DNA of 64,000 nt from DASWTL01 sp966250385 (GCA_966250385.1 CBINHC010000005.1:186001-250000); one strand, 5' to 3'. Numbered from the stretch's first letter, positions 43,829 through 53,808 are shown. Translations and numbers: made by a program. Notes: a model not told the origin generated them from the sequence alone.

Positions 43829-44830
43829 ATGAAAAGGAAGATCATTGTCCTTACCCCCGTAAAAAACGAAGAATGGATCCTCGAAACCTTCCTGAGGACC
43901 ACCTCCGCCTTTGCTGACCATATTATCCTGGCTGACCAGCACTCCACCGATCGCACGGTCGAAATTGCGGCAGCCTTTCCCAAGGTGATCCTGATCGGAA
44001 ACGAGTCGGGAACCTATGACGAGTCATCCAGGCAGTCCCTGCTGATCAACACCGCACGGGAAGTTTTCGGGACCGGTCATATCCTGCTGGCCATCGATGC
44101 CGACGAGATCATTTCCTATAACAGCCTGCAGTCTGAGGACTGGGCAGCCATCCGGGCCGCCGCGCCCGGCACGGTGCTTTACTTTGAGAAACCTACCTTT
44201 TACCGGAATACCGGTCAGGTGATCCGGTACAAAAGTTCCGGCGGCTGGCCGCTCGGATTCGTCGATAACGGCGCTGAACATCACCCGTCGATGATCCACA
44301 GCACGCGGATCCCTTTCCGGGAATCATATCCCCGGCTTTACCTGAAAGAGATCAAGTTCATGCACTGCAACCTGTTATCCATGCAGCGCCAGCGGTCAAA
44401 GATCCGATATTACTGCCTGCTGGAAGCCACCGCCCGGACCAGGCCCTGGCACCGCAGGATCCGGCACTACTACAGGCACTACGATTATCTGAAGGAAGGT
44501 GACGGCCTGGCTGCCGCACAATCGGCGTGGATCGAAGGATGGACCAGGAACGGCATCCGGATCAGCCGGCCTGAAAGTGAGCGCTTCCTGTGGTATGATA
44601 AGGAATGCCTCAAACTGTTCCAGGCCCAGGGGTCCCGGAAATACTGGATGGAGGATGTCTGGGATATCAACTGGAACGAGGCTGTCCGGTTCTTCGGCAC
44701 CATCGACTACCGGATCACCCCCCCGCCCCGGATCGTATCGTACGTCCGGGACAGCCTCTGCCATACGATCCGGATCCTGTCGGCGCTGAAATCCGCTGCA
44801 GGACGCTTTCGGATCGCCCCGGAAAACTGA
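43829..44830 (+). CDS. Family 2 glycosyltransferase (WaaE/KdtX-like)
   Basis: The 333-residue protein opens KIIVLTPVKNEEWILETFL, then DQHSTDRT and the metal motif AIDADEI (about 89-95). This wording fits the LPS core WaaE-type GT2 branch and related enzymes. A basic C-terminal third (KIRYYCLLEATART...) probably contacts the membrane. Its start follows a 24-bp gap with a purine-rich site. Donor sugar is not predictable. A second gene of the same branch lies at 53809. Confidence 0.82.
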   Translation: MKRKIIVLTPVKNEEWILETFLRTTSAFADHIILADQHSTDRTVEIAAAFPKVILIGNESGTYDESSRQSLLINTAREVFGTGHILLAIDADEIISYNSLQSEDWAAIRAAAPGTVLYFEKPTFYRNTGQVIRYKSSGGWPLGFVDNGAEHHPSMIHSTRIPFRESYPRLYLKEIKFMHCNLLSMQRQRSKIRYYCLLEATARTRPWHRRIRHYYRHYDYLKEGDGLAAAQSAWIEGWTRNGIRISRPESERFLWYDKECLKLFQAQGSRKYWMEDVWDINWNEAVRFFGTIDYRITPPPRIVSYVRDSLCHTIRILSALKSAAGRFRIAPEN

Positions 44831-44834
44831 GGGT

Positions 44835-45959
44835 ATGAAGATTCTGTTTGTTTGCGGTTCACTGGAAGCCGGACGTGACGGTGTAGGCGACTATGTACGG
44901 ATGCTGGGCGAAGAACTCGTCCGCCAGTCCGGCTGCCAGGTCAGCGCCATGGCGATCCATGACCCCTATGTGACCGGCCCTGCAACCCTGCACGGCAGAT
45001 CCGGGATCCGGCTGGTCCGCATCCCGGCGGCCTGGGGCGCGGTCCGTCGCCTGGAAGAGGCCCTCCGGTATACCAGTGAGTACGGTCCGGACTGGATCAG
45101 CGTCCAGTTCGTTCCGTATGCCTATCATCCGAAAGGATTACCCGCATACCTGATCCGTCACCTGGAAATACTCACGGTCAGCAGCCGGGTGCATATAATG
45201 CTCCATGAGGCCTGGGCCGGAACCGACGAAGGGTTCCGGCCCAGCCGGCTCGTGCACTCCTTCATACAGAAGACGATCCTCAGACAGCTGCTGGACAGGC
45301 TGAACCCGTCGGTGATCCATACCCATTTACCCGAATTCCGCCAGAAACTCGCCGGGCTGAACCACCGGGCACTGGAACTGCCCCTGTTCTCAAATATCCC
45401 GGGGGAAACCGGAGAAGCGGATGCGCAAAGCGGTCTGATGATCGGTTTTTTCAGCCAGGTTGTCTGCAGTCCCCGGATCCTGGAGTTCCTGAAAGGCCTG
45501 ATGGCGAAAGCGACGGAAGCCGGACTGCCGGCCGGGGTGCTGCTGATAGGCGGCCGGGATTGCCGGATGCGCGATTTCAGCACGTTCCTGCGGAACAGCC
45601 TCCCTGAAGGTTCCGAAGTCACCTGCACCGGATTTTTGTCACCGGCCGGAATTTCAGCGGCCATCCGGCAATGTTCCCTGGGAATCACGCCGGTTCCGCG
45701 CCATGCGCTCGGTAAAAGCGGGAGCGTCGCTGCTTTCCTTTCGCACGGAATACCGGTCGCTGCGCCGCATGTGCTGCAGAACCGTGCGGGGAACCCCGGT
45801 TTCTTCTCACCTGAGCTGCAGGCCGCTGTCCTCACCGAACCGGACCTCGGATTACTGGAACGGGCCCGCACCGCACTGGCCACGGCCCGGAATGAGATCC
45901 GGACAGACCGGATCGCGCAAAAGTTTTTGCAAGACCTGAATCAACCAAACACGATATGA
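44835..45959 (+). CDS. GT-B glycosyltransferase (family 4-like)
   Basis: The 374-residue protein starts MKILFVCGSLEAGRDGVGDYV, the glycine-rich first loop of GT-B enzymes. It continues with VQFVPYAYHPKGLP and a C-terminal nucleotide-sugar half (IGFFSQVV, CTGFLSPAGIS, SLGITPVPRHALGKSG). The EX7E motif of family 4 is weak here. It probably transfers a sugar to the lipid-linked repeat unit. Its stop overlaps the next start by 4 bp. Confidence 0.78.
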   Translation: MKILFVCGSLEAGRDGVGDYVRMLGEELVRQSGCQVSAMAIHDPYVTGPATLHGRSGIRLVRIPAAWGAVRRLEEALRYTSEYGPDWISVQFVPYAYHPKGLPAYLIRHLEILTVSSRVHIMLHEAWAGTDEGFRPSRLVHSFIQKTILRQLLDRLNPSVIHTHLPEFRQKLAGLNHRALELPLFSNIPGETGEADAQSGLMIGFFSQVVCSPRILEFLKGLMAKATEAGLPAGVLLIGGRDCRMRDFSTFLRNSLPEGSEVTCTGFLSPAGISAAIRQCSLGITPVPRHALGKSGSVAAFLSHGIPVAAPHVLQNRAGNPGFFSPELQAAVLTEPDLGLLERARTALATARNEIRTDRIAQKFLQDLNQPNTI

Positions 45960-46927
45960 ACAATCCGAAAGTAGCGGTTATTATCAATTCCCTCAACCGG
46001 CTTGAACTCCTCCGGGAGTGCCTGACTACGCTCAACTCAGCGGTCTGCGGCGCGGGTAAGGCCAATGAATTCGTGGCCGTCGTATACGATGCCGGTTCCA
46101 CCGACGGAAGTGATGAGTGGCTGAAGTCAGCCGGGCAGCACCTGGATATCCGGGTGGAAACCCTGGTACCGGAGCCGGGTGAGGACACTTCATTCGCCGC
46201 CGGCATCAATACGGCCGCCGGCTATGCGACCACCCGGTACCCGGGGATCGAGTACCTGCTTTTCTATGAAACGGACAACCAGATCCTCCATTTCGACGCG
46301 CTCTACAGGGCCATCTTCCAGTTGCTGGCCCGCGAAGACCTGGCAGCATGCGGATTCACCGTCAGGCACCACGACGGAAGTCCTGCCGGAACCGGACAAC
46401 CCTTTCCCTCCCTGTTCAACTTCCTGCTGGGAAAGAACCTGGTTTCACGGCTGGGCCTGGAAGCGATCCCTTACCGCTGGCAGACAGCCCCTGACGGCAG
46501 CCGCTTCAGTGAAGCGGATGTCGTCTATACCAGTCCCCTGCTCGTCCGGCTCGAAGCCTGGAAAGCGTCGGGCGGACTGGACGCAGCCAGCTTCCCGTTT
46601 TCCGACTGCGACGTCGACTGGGCCCGGCGGCTCAGGAACCTCGGCTGGAAAATGGGCGTAATCCAGACGGGCCACGTGATCCACGACAACCGGAATGCGC
46701 TTTCGGCCTGGTCCGGACTGCGGGCGCTCCACAGCCACCGCGGAAGATTACGTTATTTCAGACGGCACCGGCCCCTGGGAATTTACCTGGTCTGGCCAGT
46801 GCTGCTGCCCCTGAGACACCTGTTTGAATGGATCGGGTCCCGGCTGGTGCGGGATCCGTTCCGGCGCGAGCGGCTTTCGCTCCAGTTCATGCAGCTCCTG
46901 AAGACCTCTTACAAAGGCTACCAATAA
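45956..46927 (+). CDS. Family 2 glycosyltransferase
   Basis: The 323-residue GT-A protein has VAVIINSLNRLELLRECL at the start, then YDAGSTDGSDE and a metal motif in LFYETDNQIL. The later FPFSDCDVDWARRL is the expected acidic acceptor-side block. The C-terminus has a short hydrophobic segment (YLVWPVLLPLRHLFEW) that may touch the membrane. It is coupled to the preceding GT-B gene. Donor is unknown. Confidence 0.83.
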   Translation: MNNPKVAVIINSLNRLELLRECLTTLNSAVCGAGKANEFVAVVYDAGSTDGSDEWLKSAGQHLDIRVETLVPEPGEDTSFAAGINTAAGYATTRYPGIEYLLFYETDNQILHFDALYRAIFQLLAREDLAACGFTVRHHDGSPAGTGQPFPSLFNFLLGKNLVSRLGLEAIPYRWQTAPDGSRFSEADVVYTSPLLVRLEAWKASGGLDAASFPFSDCDVDWARRLRNLGWKMGVIQTGHVIHDNRNALSAWSGLRALHSHRGRLRYFRRHRPLGIYLVWPVLLPLRHLFEWIGSRLVRDPFRRERLSLQFMQLLKTSYKGYQ

Positions 46928-46979
46928 CAACCGGAGTCCGCCGCCATACCCGATAAAACCAGCACGTCACACTAAGCCG

Positions 46980-48026
46980 ATGAACTTCAGGATCCTCCTG
47001 CTGTCACATTCTTTTGCACCGTCCGTAGGCGGCATTGAAGTCAATTCCGAACTGTTTGCCAGGACATTCACCACGGCCGGCCACCAGGTACGGGTGGTCA
47101 CATGGACACCGGATCCGCAGGATAGGGCATTTCCGTTCCGGATCGTCCGGAATCCCGGCACCCTTAGGCTGCTGAAACAGTTCCGCTGGGCGGACGTCGT
47201 ATTTGAAAACAACCCCTGCCTGCGGCTCGGCTGGCCTAACGCCCTTTTCCGGAAACCGTCTGTCATCGCCCTGAATACCTGGGTCGCCCGGATCAATGGC
47301 CGGACCGCTATCCAGGACCGGGTCAAGAAGATCTGGCTCGGCCGGGCCCGGGAGGTCATCTCCGTCAGCGCCGCTGTCAGCCTCCGAGACTGGCCGGCCG
47401 CACGGGTGATCGGCAATCCTTACCGCGCAGATCAGTTCCGGATCCTTCCGGGAGTGATCCGGAACAGGGATTTCGTGTTCCTGGGCAGGCTGGTATCGGA
47501 CAAAGGAGCCGAACACTGCGTTCATGCCATATACCGGTTTATGAAAAGAAACACGCGGGAAAGACAACGGGTCACCCTGACCATCATCGGCGACGGTCCG
47601 GAACTTCCGGCACTGAGACGCCTGGTATCCGGGCTCCACCTGGCTCAAACGGTCACCTTCACCGGAACCCTGCAGGGCGACGAACTGGTCGCCTGCCTGA
47701 ACCGGCACCGGTTCCTGCTGGTCCCGTCGCTCTGGGAAGAACCGTTCGGCAATGTGGTACTGGAGGGAATGGCCTGCGGTTGTATTCCGCTGGTCTCCGA
47801 CGGCGGGGGGCTCCCTGAAGCCGTCGGCCCGGCCGGACTTCTGTTCAGGCGGGGCGACCTGGCGGACCTGGTCCGCTGTATGGAAAGCATTTACGGCGAC
47901 GACGATCGCAGAACAACCTTACTGAGCGCCGCCCGGAAACATCTGCGGAAACACCGGCCTGAAGAAGTCACCCGGCTGTATCTGGACCGGATCGTCCTTG
48001 CGGCCAGCCAAAGCACCCGATCATGA
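46980..48026 (+). CDS. Family 4 glycosyltransferase
   Basis: The 348-residue GT-B protein has the donor/acceptor start SFAPSVGGIEVNSELFA and FLGRLVSDKGAEHCVHA at the domain junction. The EX7E motif lies in EEPFGNVVLEGMACGCIPLV. These are complete family 4 features. It follows a 52-bp gap, the largest in this part of the locus, which might hold a weak internal promoter. It ends with a 4-bp overlap. Donor and linkage are unknown. Confidence 0.88.
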   Translation: MNFRILLLSHSFAPSVGGIEVNSELFARTFTTAGHQVRVVTWTPDPQDRAFPFRIVRNPGTLRLLKQFRWADVVFENNPCLRLGWPNALFRKPSVIALNTWVARINGRTAIQDRVKKIWLGRAREVISVSAAVSLRDWPAARVIGNPYRADQFRILPGVIRNRDFVFLGRLVSDKGAEHCVHAIYRFMKRNTRERQRVTLTIIGDGPELPALRRLVSGLHLAQTVTFTGTLQGDELVACLNRHRFLLVPSLWEEPFGNVVLEGMACGCIPLVSDGGGLPEAVGPAGLLFRRGDLADLVRCMESIYGDDDRRTTLLSAARKHLRKHRPEEVTRLYLDRIVLAASQSTRS

Positions 48027-49261
48027 GAACGATGATGTATCATCCTACCGGCAATGCCAATGTCCGGGCAGCGGCTGTGGGCCTGGCCCGGGCGGGACTG
48101 CTGGAAGCATTCCACACGTCGATCGCAACCTTTCAGCCCCGGCATGTTGATCTCCTGGGCCGGTTCGGCCTCGCGGAGCTCACCAGGAGACGGTTCCATC
48201 CCCTGCTCAAGGACCGGACCTTTACACACCCGTGGCCGGAAGCGGGACGGCTGCTGGCTCAGAAAGCGGGTCTGAGACACCTGACCCGTCACGAGACGGG
48301 GCCGCTGTCGACCGATGCGGTTTACCGCAGCCTCGACACCAGGATGGCGAAAATCATTACCGGCGCGGCGCACCGGCTGGATGCCGTCTACGCCTATGAA
48401 GATGGTGCCCTTAGCTCCTTCCTGGCATCGGGCCGGCAGGGACTTCGATGTATATATGATCTGCCGATAGGCTACTGGCGATCAGCCCGCCAGCTGATGC
48501 AGGCTGAACAGGAACGCTGGCCGGACTGGGCCCCGACCCTGATCGGCTTCCGGGATTCGGAGGAAAAGCTGGCCCGAAAGGATCAGGAACTGGAACTGGC
48601 CGATCAGATCATGGTAGCCAGCCGTTTTACAGCCCATACCCTGGAAGCATTCCCCGGCCCCACCGGCCCGGTAACCGTAATCCCGTATGGATTCCCGCCG
48701 GTACCGGTCAGCCGGAACTATAACAGCCCGACCGGCCGGCCGCTGAAGCTTCTCTTTGTCGGCGCGCTTTCCCAGCGGAAAGGAATTGCCGACCTGTTTG
48801 CCGCCGCCTGCCTATTGGGCCGTCACGTGCAGCTGACCGTCGTCGGCCACCGGGTCACCGCTCAGTGCCCGGCGCTGGACCGTGCACTCGCCCGCCACAA
48901 CTGGATCCCCAGCCTTCCCCACGAGGGAATCCTCCAGCAGATGAAAGCCCATGATGTACTGGTCTTTCCGTCGCTTTTCGAAGGCTTCGGACTAGTCATC
49001 ACGGAGGCGATGTCCCAGGGAACGCCGGTCATTACGACCGAACGTACCGCCGGCCCGGACCTTATCCGCCACGGCGAGAACGGCTGGCTGATCCGCGCCG
49101 GATCCACCCCGGACCTTATAGAAACGATTGAAGGGATCCTGGACAATCCCGGGGTGATAGAAGCCGTCGGGACCCGGGCCATGGAAACGGCCCGGATGAG
49201 GCCCTGGGAACGTTATGGTCAGGAACTGGCCGGCGCGATCTCGAATCCGACTTTTCAATGA
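48023..49261 (+). CDS. Family 4 glycosyltransferase
   Basis: The 412-residue GT-B protein starts MMYHPTGNANVRAAAVGLARAG. It has FVGALSQRKGIADLFAA at the start of its C-terminal half and the EX7E motif in FEGFGLVITEAMSQGTPVIT. The N-terminal half is longer than usual. It resembles enzymes that transfer hexoses in capsule synthesis. It is coupled at both ends (ATGA with the previous gene, ATGATG with the polymerase gene). Confidence 0.87.
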   Translation: MRTMMYHPTGNANVRAAAVGLARAGLLEAFHTSIATFQPRHVDLLGRFGLAELTRRRFHPLLKDRTFTHPWPEAGRLLAQKAGLRHLTRHETGPLSTDAVYRSLDTRMAKIITGAAHRLDAVYAYEDGALSSFLASGRQGLRCIYDLPIGYWRSARQLMQAEQERWPDWAPTLIGFRDSEEKLARKDQELELADQIMVASRFTAHTLEAFPGPTGPVTVIPYGFPPVPVSRNYNSPTGRPLKLLFVGALSQRKGIADLFAAACLLGRHVQLTVVGHRVTAQCPALDRALARHNWIPSLPHEGILQQMKAHDVLVFPSLFEGFGLVITEAMSQGTPVITTERTAGPDLIRHGENGWLIRAGSTPDLIETIEGILDNPGVIEAVGTRAMETARMRPWERYGQELAGAISNPTFQ

Positions 49262-50613
49262 TGTACGCAAACCCCGCATCCGTTATACGGGCACCCCGCC
49301 TGTCTGATCGAAAGGCTCACGCTCGTCCGGCAGCGGCCATCAGGCTGTTGAAGCAGGGAATCTGGCTGTATTTCCTGCTGCTGATCTTCGAAGGAGCGCT
49401 GAGGAAATGGTTTTTGCCATTCCTTTCCACCCCGCTGCTCATCGTCCGGGATCCGATCGCCTTATACCTGGTCGTCATGGCATGGAAACGGGGCCTGCTC
49501 GGCGTCAACCTCTCGGTCATCGTCATGGTATTCATCAGTATTGTTGCCGTCTACACAGCTTTCTTCCTGGGTCACGGCAGTCTGCCGGTTGCCGTTTACG
49601 GTGCCCGGATAACCCTGTTTCATTTTCCGCTGATCTTCGTCATTGCAAAGGTATTTGACCGCAACGATGTCGAAAAGCTCGGCAAGGTGACACTATGGAC
49701 CTCCATCATGATGGCCGTACTGATCGCCCTGCAGTTTTTCAGTCCACAGTCCGCCTGGGTGAACCGCGGCCTGGAGGGCAGTAATGAAGGGGCAGGTTTC
49801 AGCGGAGCCATGGGCTATTTCCGGCCTCCGGGTACCTTCTCATTCACCAACGGAACCTCCCTGTTCTTCGGATTCGCAGCCTGTTATATCTGCTATTTCT
49901 GGCTGTCATCCGCCAGGGTCAATAAACTGCTGCTGATCGGCTCCACAATAAGTCTGGTCATGGCCATTCCCCTGTCCATCAGCCGGGGACTGTTCCTGTC
50001 GGTCGGCGTTTCACTGATCTTCGCGCTTCTGGCCATTTCACGGAAGCCCAGGTACCTGGGCAGGATGATCCTGGCCATCGTCGGAACCGGCATTTCGATC
50101 CTGCTATTGAATTACACCGACCTTTTCCGGACGGCCACCCAGGTCCTGGTCTCCCGCTTTGAGGTGGGCAATCAACTGGAGGGCGGCATGGAAGGAGTCC
50201 TGCTGGACCGGTACCTGGGTGGTTTAATCGGCGCCTTGAACCATTCCTCCGACCAGCCTTTTTTCGGCTATGGCCTGGGGATGGGAACCAACGTAGGCAG
50301 CATGCTCCTGACGGGCAGAACGATCTTCCTGATCTCTGAAGGTGAATGGGGCCGGATCATCGGCGAGCTGGGGCCGATCCTGGGCATAGCCGTTGTCCTG
50401 ATCCGGTTAAGTCTTAGCGTTAAGCTCCTGACCGCAAGTTACCGGCGGCTGGCCAAAGGAGACCTTCTGCCGTGGATGCTCCTCAGCTTCGGACTGCTTA
50501 CCGTCCCGCAGGGAGGGTGGGCACAGCCGACATCCCTGGGTTTCTGCACGGTGATCGCGGGCCTGATCCTGGCAGCCTGCCGGAGAACCAAAACAAGGAG
50601 GACAAAGCTATGA
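49258..50613 (+). CDS. O-antigen/exopolysaccharide polymerase (Wzy/ligase-like)
   Basis: The 451-residue protein has about eleven membrane helices and a larger outer loop between helices near residues 290-375. The loop region contains LLDRYLGGLIGALNHSSDQPFFGYGLGMGTNVGS, reported here only as a landmark of the O-antigen ligase family with its YGLG element. Wzy proteins join repeat units delivered by Wzx at the periplasmic side. As this is the only such gene in the window, it is the best polymerase candidate. It ends with an ATGA overlap. Confidence 0.85.
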   Translation: MMYANPASVIRAPRLSDRKAHARPAAAIRLLKQGIWLYFLLLIFEGALRKWFLPFLSTPLLIVRDPIALYLVVMAWKRGLLGVNLSVIVMVFISIVAVYTAFFLGHGSLPVAVYGARITLFHFPLIFVIAKVFDRNDVEKLGKVTLWTSIMMAVLIALQFFSPQSAWVNRGLEGSNEGAGFSGAMGYFRPPGTFSFTNGTSLFFGFAACYICYFWLSSARVNKLLLIGSTISLVMAIPLSISRGLFLSVGVSLIFALLAISRKPRYLGRMILAIVGTGISILLLNYTDLFRTATQVLVSRFEVGNQLEGGMEGVLLDRYLGGLIGALNHSSDQPFFGYGLGMGTNVGSMLLTGRTIFLISEGEWGRIIGELGPILGIAVVLIRLSLSVKLLTASYRRLAKGDLLPWMLLSFGLLTVPQGGWAQPTSLGFCTVIAGLILAACRRTKTRRTKL

Positions 50614-51398
50614 CAGCCACTCCGCAGCGTTATATCCTGCTGATGACAGCCTGCATCCGGCCCCCGGAGACGAATATCCACCGGCATGCGATCTGGAGAA
50701 ACGATCCGGAAGTCCGGCTGACCGATTACAAAACGGCACTGGAGTTCTGGCTCCAGTACCCGGACCCGCGGATCAGCGGGATCGTTTTCGTCGAAAACTC
50801 GGGTTACGACCTCTGCGATCTGAAGGACCTCGCCCGGCGCCGGAACCCGTTCGGACGGCAAACCGAGTTCCTGCAGATTGCGGCCGCTCCCATTCCGGAA
50901 GGCCTGCATTACGGCTATTCCGAAGCGGAGATGATCGACCATGCGTTTATGAAGAGCACGCTGATCTCAGCCTGCAGCCATGTCATCAAGGTAACCGGCC
51001 GGATCTTTTTTCCGGGTCTCTCCCGCCTGCTGAACCGCATCGGCAACCAGCACCTGATCGTGACCGACTGCCGTGATTTCAGGCTGTTCCATATCCGCCG
51101 GCAGATGATCCTGACGACGCTGTTCATTGTCCGGAAGGACTTCTATCTCGACAAGCTGTACGATGCGAAGCAAAAGATGATCTCGACGCGGACCGGGCTG
51201 ATCGAATGGATGTACTACCAGATACTCCGCCCGCTTTACCGGGCGCGTCCCGGCGATATGATCCTGCGGTTTCCCTTCAATGTGGAACCCGTCGGTTTCG
51301 GGGCTCACTGGAATATCGACTACAGCTCCGGAAAAAAGAAATTGGCCGCAGCGGGCCGGGCCATTTCCCGGTTCCTGTTTCCGGCGCTTTGGATATAG
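50610..51398 (+). CDS. Uncharacterised polysaccharide-locus protein, possibly a glycosyltransferase
   Basis: Starting at the ATG at 50610, with AAGGAGG just upstream and overlapping the polymerase stop, gives 262 residues. It opens YILLMTACIRPPE and contains ISGIVFVENSGYDL, then HVIKVTGRIFFP and HLIVTDCRDFRLF (a possible D-x-x-D site). The order of strand, KxTGR and acidic motif is compatible with a GT-A-like enzyme, but I do not recognise the family. No signal or membrane segment is seen. Position between polymerase and a family 4 glycosyltransferase suggests a role in repeat-unit assembly. Confidence 0.65.
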   Translation: MTATPQRYILLMTACIRPPETNIHRHAIWRNDPEVRLTDYKTALEFWLQYPDPRISGIVFVENSGYDLCDLKDLARRRNPFGRQTEFLQIAAAPIPEGLHYGYSEAEMIDHAFMKSTLISACSHVIKVTGRIFFPGLSRLLNRIGNQHLIVTDCRDFRLFHIRRQMILTTLFIVRKDFYLDKLYDAKQKMISTRTGLIEWMYYQILRPLYRARPGDMILRFPFNVEPVGFGAHWNIDYSSGKKKLAAAGRAISRFLFPALWI

Positions 51399-51415
51399 TG
51401 CCTCTGACCCACAAC

Positions 51416-52603
51416 ATGAAACTCGTATTTTTTACGCATCCGGATTTCCTGGGACACCAGAGCATGCCACGGTTCGCCCGTATCCTGGTCCGGGGCATGC
51501 GCGACCGCGGACATGACGTTGAGGTCTGGTCGCCTGAAGCGGTGGTCAGCCGCTTACCCGTCCCCCGCGCTCTGAAGAAATGGCTGGGCTACCTGGACCA
51601 GTTCCTGTGTTTTCCGGTCACGGTCCGCATCAGACTCAGGCACCTCCCGGACGAGACGCTGTTCGTTTTCACCGACCAGGCCCTCGCGCCCTGGTTCCGC
51701 CTGGTCTCGGGACGCCCGCATGTCTTTCATTGCCATGACTTCCTGGCCCAGCGGTCCGCCCTTGGTGCAATCCCTGAGAATCCCACCGGGTGGACCGGCA
51801 GAAAATATCAGGCTATGATCCGGAAAGGATTCAGCCGGGGAAGCTGCTTCATCTCCGTATCGGCAGCCACCCGTTGCGACCTGCACCGGGTCCTCCCCGT
51901 CCCACCGCGAATCTCCGAGGTCATCTACAATGCTCTGGATCCGGGGTTCAGGCCGGCGGATCCGGCGAGCGCCCGTTCGGTCCTGGGCAAACGGACAGGA
52001 CTCGACCTGGACCTGGGATATCTGCTCCATATCGGTGGTAACCAGTGGAACAAGAACCGTACAGGTGTCGTGGAGATCTATCATGCGTGGCGGACCCTCT
52101 CCGGCCGCAGGCTCCCCCTGATCCTCATCGGCGAACAGCCGGGACACGAACTCCTCCGGTGCCTGGACAACTCGCCCTACGCAGCCGATATCCGCCTGGT
52201 CAGCCGGGCCGGTGACGACCTGGTGCGCCTGGCGTACTCCGGCGCCGCCGGCCTGCTGTTCCCCAGTCTGGCGGAAGGTTTCGGGTGGCCGGTTGCCGAG
52301 GCCATGGCCTGCGGATGCCCGGTCATCACCACCGGCGAGGCACCCATGACGGAAGTAGCCGGTAATGCGGGTTTCTATATTCCCCGCCGGCCCCGGGAAA
52401 GATCACGCATCGGGGACTGGGCCCGGACTTCGGCCGGGGTCGTTGAGCAGGTGGTCAGCCTCGCCGGCCCGGAAAGAGCGCGGGTTGTACTTGCCGGCCT
52501 GAAGAATGCCGAACGGTTCGAAGCCGGGCCGATCCTGAACCGGGTGGAGTCGATCTACCGGCAGGCGCTCACCCCGGACGCTGTTTCAAAAATCAGAAGC
52601 TGA
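51416..52603 (+). CDS. Family 4 glycosyltransferase
   Basis: I use the ATG at 51416 (395 residues), as the GT-B fold begins there (MKLVFFTHPDFLGHQSMPRF). The longer frame runs into the previous gene. Motifs are HCHDFLAQRSALG in the first half, HIGGNQWNKNRTGVVEI at the junction and the EX7E motif in AEGFGWPVAEAMACGCPVIT. It has complete family 4 features. It starts 17 bp after the previous stop and ends 2 bp before the next gene. Confidence 0.87.
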   Translation: MKLVFFTHPDFLGHQSMPRFARILVRGMRDRGHDVEVWSPEAVVSRLPVPRALKKWLGYLDQFLCFPVTVRIRLRHLPDETLFVFTDQALAPWFRLVSGRPHVFHCHDFLAQRSALGAIPENPTGWTGRKYQAMIRKGFSRGSCFISVSAATRCDLHRVLPVPPRISEVIYNALDPGFRPADPASARSVLGKRTGLDLDLGYLLHIGGNQWNKNRTGVVEIYHAWRTLSGRRLPLILIGEQPGHELLRCLDNSPYAADIRLVSRAGDDLVRLAYSGAAGLLFPSLAEGFGWPVAEAMACGCPVITTGEAPMTEVAGNAGFYIPRRPRERSRIGDWARTSAGVVEQVVSLAGPERARVVLAGLKNAERFEAGPILNRVESIYRQALTPDAVSKIRS

Positions 52604-52605
52604 TT

Positions 52606-53799
52606 ATGAAGATCCTCTATATCATACCGACCTACAAACCGTCCACCCGTTACGGCGGCACCACCGAGGTTGCCAGCCACCTGGCCGAGCGTCTCACGAA
52701 AAAGGGGCATGAAGTGACCGTCTGGACGACCAACGGCGACGGCCCGGAAAACCTGGCCGTCGAAACCGGCAGGCCGGTCATGATCGACGGAGTACCCGTC
52801 TATTTCTTCAGGCGGTATACCGGCGATCACTCCCATATATGTCCGGGCCTGTGGCTCAGGCTCCTCCTGCACGGACGCAAATTCGACGTGGTTCACCTGC
52901 ATTCCTGGTGGAGTCCCGCCATGGTGGTCGCCGCAGGGATCTGCAAACTGACCGGCATCCGGCCGGTGCTTTCCCCGCACGGCATGTTCTGCGACCATGT
53001 GCTGCGGACCAATAACCGGATCAAGAAAAAGATCCTTCACTTTTTTACAAGATCGTTCCTGAAGAATACCTGGCTGCATGTCTCTACCCCTATGGAGTGG
53101 AAGGAAAGCCAGGCATTTTTGAAAGCGCGCTGGGGGGGGATCATGCTGCCTAACCCGGTCCGGGCCGGTGCCCCCGTCCATGAAGACCCGGCCGCCCCGC
53201 GTCCGGTGTTTACCATCGGTTTTCTTTCCCGCATCGATCCCAAGAAAGGCCTTGACATCCTGATCCGGTCCCTGTCCCGGGTATCCTTTGATTACCGGCT
53301 GAAAATCGCCGGGAGCGGTGAGGAAGGTTATCTCCTGCAATTGAAAGATCTGGCCGCCAGATGCGGCAATGCGGACAGGATCGAATGGACGGGCCCGAGG
53401 TACCACGGCGAGAAGTTCAGCTTCTTCCGGAGCCTCGATCTGTTCGCCCTCACATCCCGGAACGAAAACTTCGCTCTGGTCGTCATCGAGTCCCTGTCGG
53501 TAGGCACCCCCGTACTGGTCAGCAGTGAGGTCGGCCTGGCCCCCTATGTTCATGAAAAAGACCTGGGCTGGGTCACCGGCATCGGCCACCATGAAGCGGT
53601 TACCGCAGCCCTGGAGCAAGCCTGGACGGACCGGGAAAAAAGGCTCCGGGTCAGCATGCAGGCTCCGCAGATCGTCCGGGAGGACTTTGACGGGGAACCG
53701 ATCATTGATCAGTACTGCCGGTTCTATGCCGGCCTGGTGCGGTGCGGAACGCCGCCATCGGTCCCCCACCACCCCGAAGTCGTTCCGCTGACCAATTAA
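52606..53799 (+). CDS. Family 4 glycosyltransferase
   Basis: The 397-residue GT-B protein opens YIIPTYKPSTRYGGTTEVAS. It has LHSWWSPAMVVAAG, then LSPHGMF and GFLSRIDPKKGLDILI at the domain junction. The EX7E region is NENFALVVIESLSVGTPVLV. LSPHGMF is common in enzymes that use UDP- or GDP-hexoses for exopolysaccharide. Donor is not predictable. It ends 9 bp before the next start. Confidence 0.88.
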   Translation: MKILYIIPTYKPSTRYGGTTEVASHLAERLTKKGHEVTVWTTNGDGPENLAVETGRPVMIDGVPVYFFRRYTGDHSHICPGLWLRLLLHGRKFDVVHLHSWWSPAMVVAAGICKLTGIRPVLSPHGMFCDHVLRTNNRIKKKILHFFTRSFLKNTWLHVSTPMEWKESQAFLKARWGGIMLPNPVRAGAPVHEDPAAPRPVFTIGFLSRIDPKKGLDILIRSLSRVSFDYRLKIAGSGEEGYLLQLKDLAARCGNADRIEWTGPRYHGEKFSFFRSLDLFALTSRNENFALVVIESLSVGTPVLVSSEVGLAPYVHEKDLGWVTGIGHHEAVTAALEQAWTDREKRLRVSMQAPQIVREDFDGEPIIDQYCRFYAGLVRCGTPPSVPHHPEVVPLTN

Positions 53800-53808
53800 C
53801 AAGGAAAT

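Noticed and set aside
42854..43942. 362-codon frame antisense to a glycosyltransferase gene
   Set aside because: Mirror of a well-supported plus-strand gene; translation is rich in Gly, Pro, Arg and His without domain motifs.
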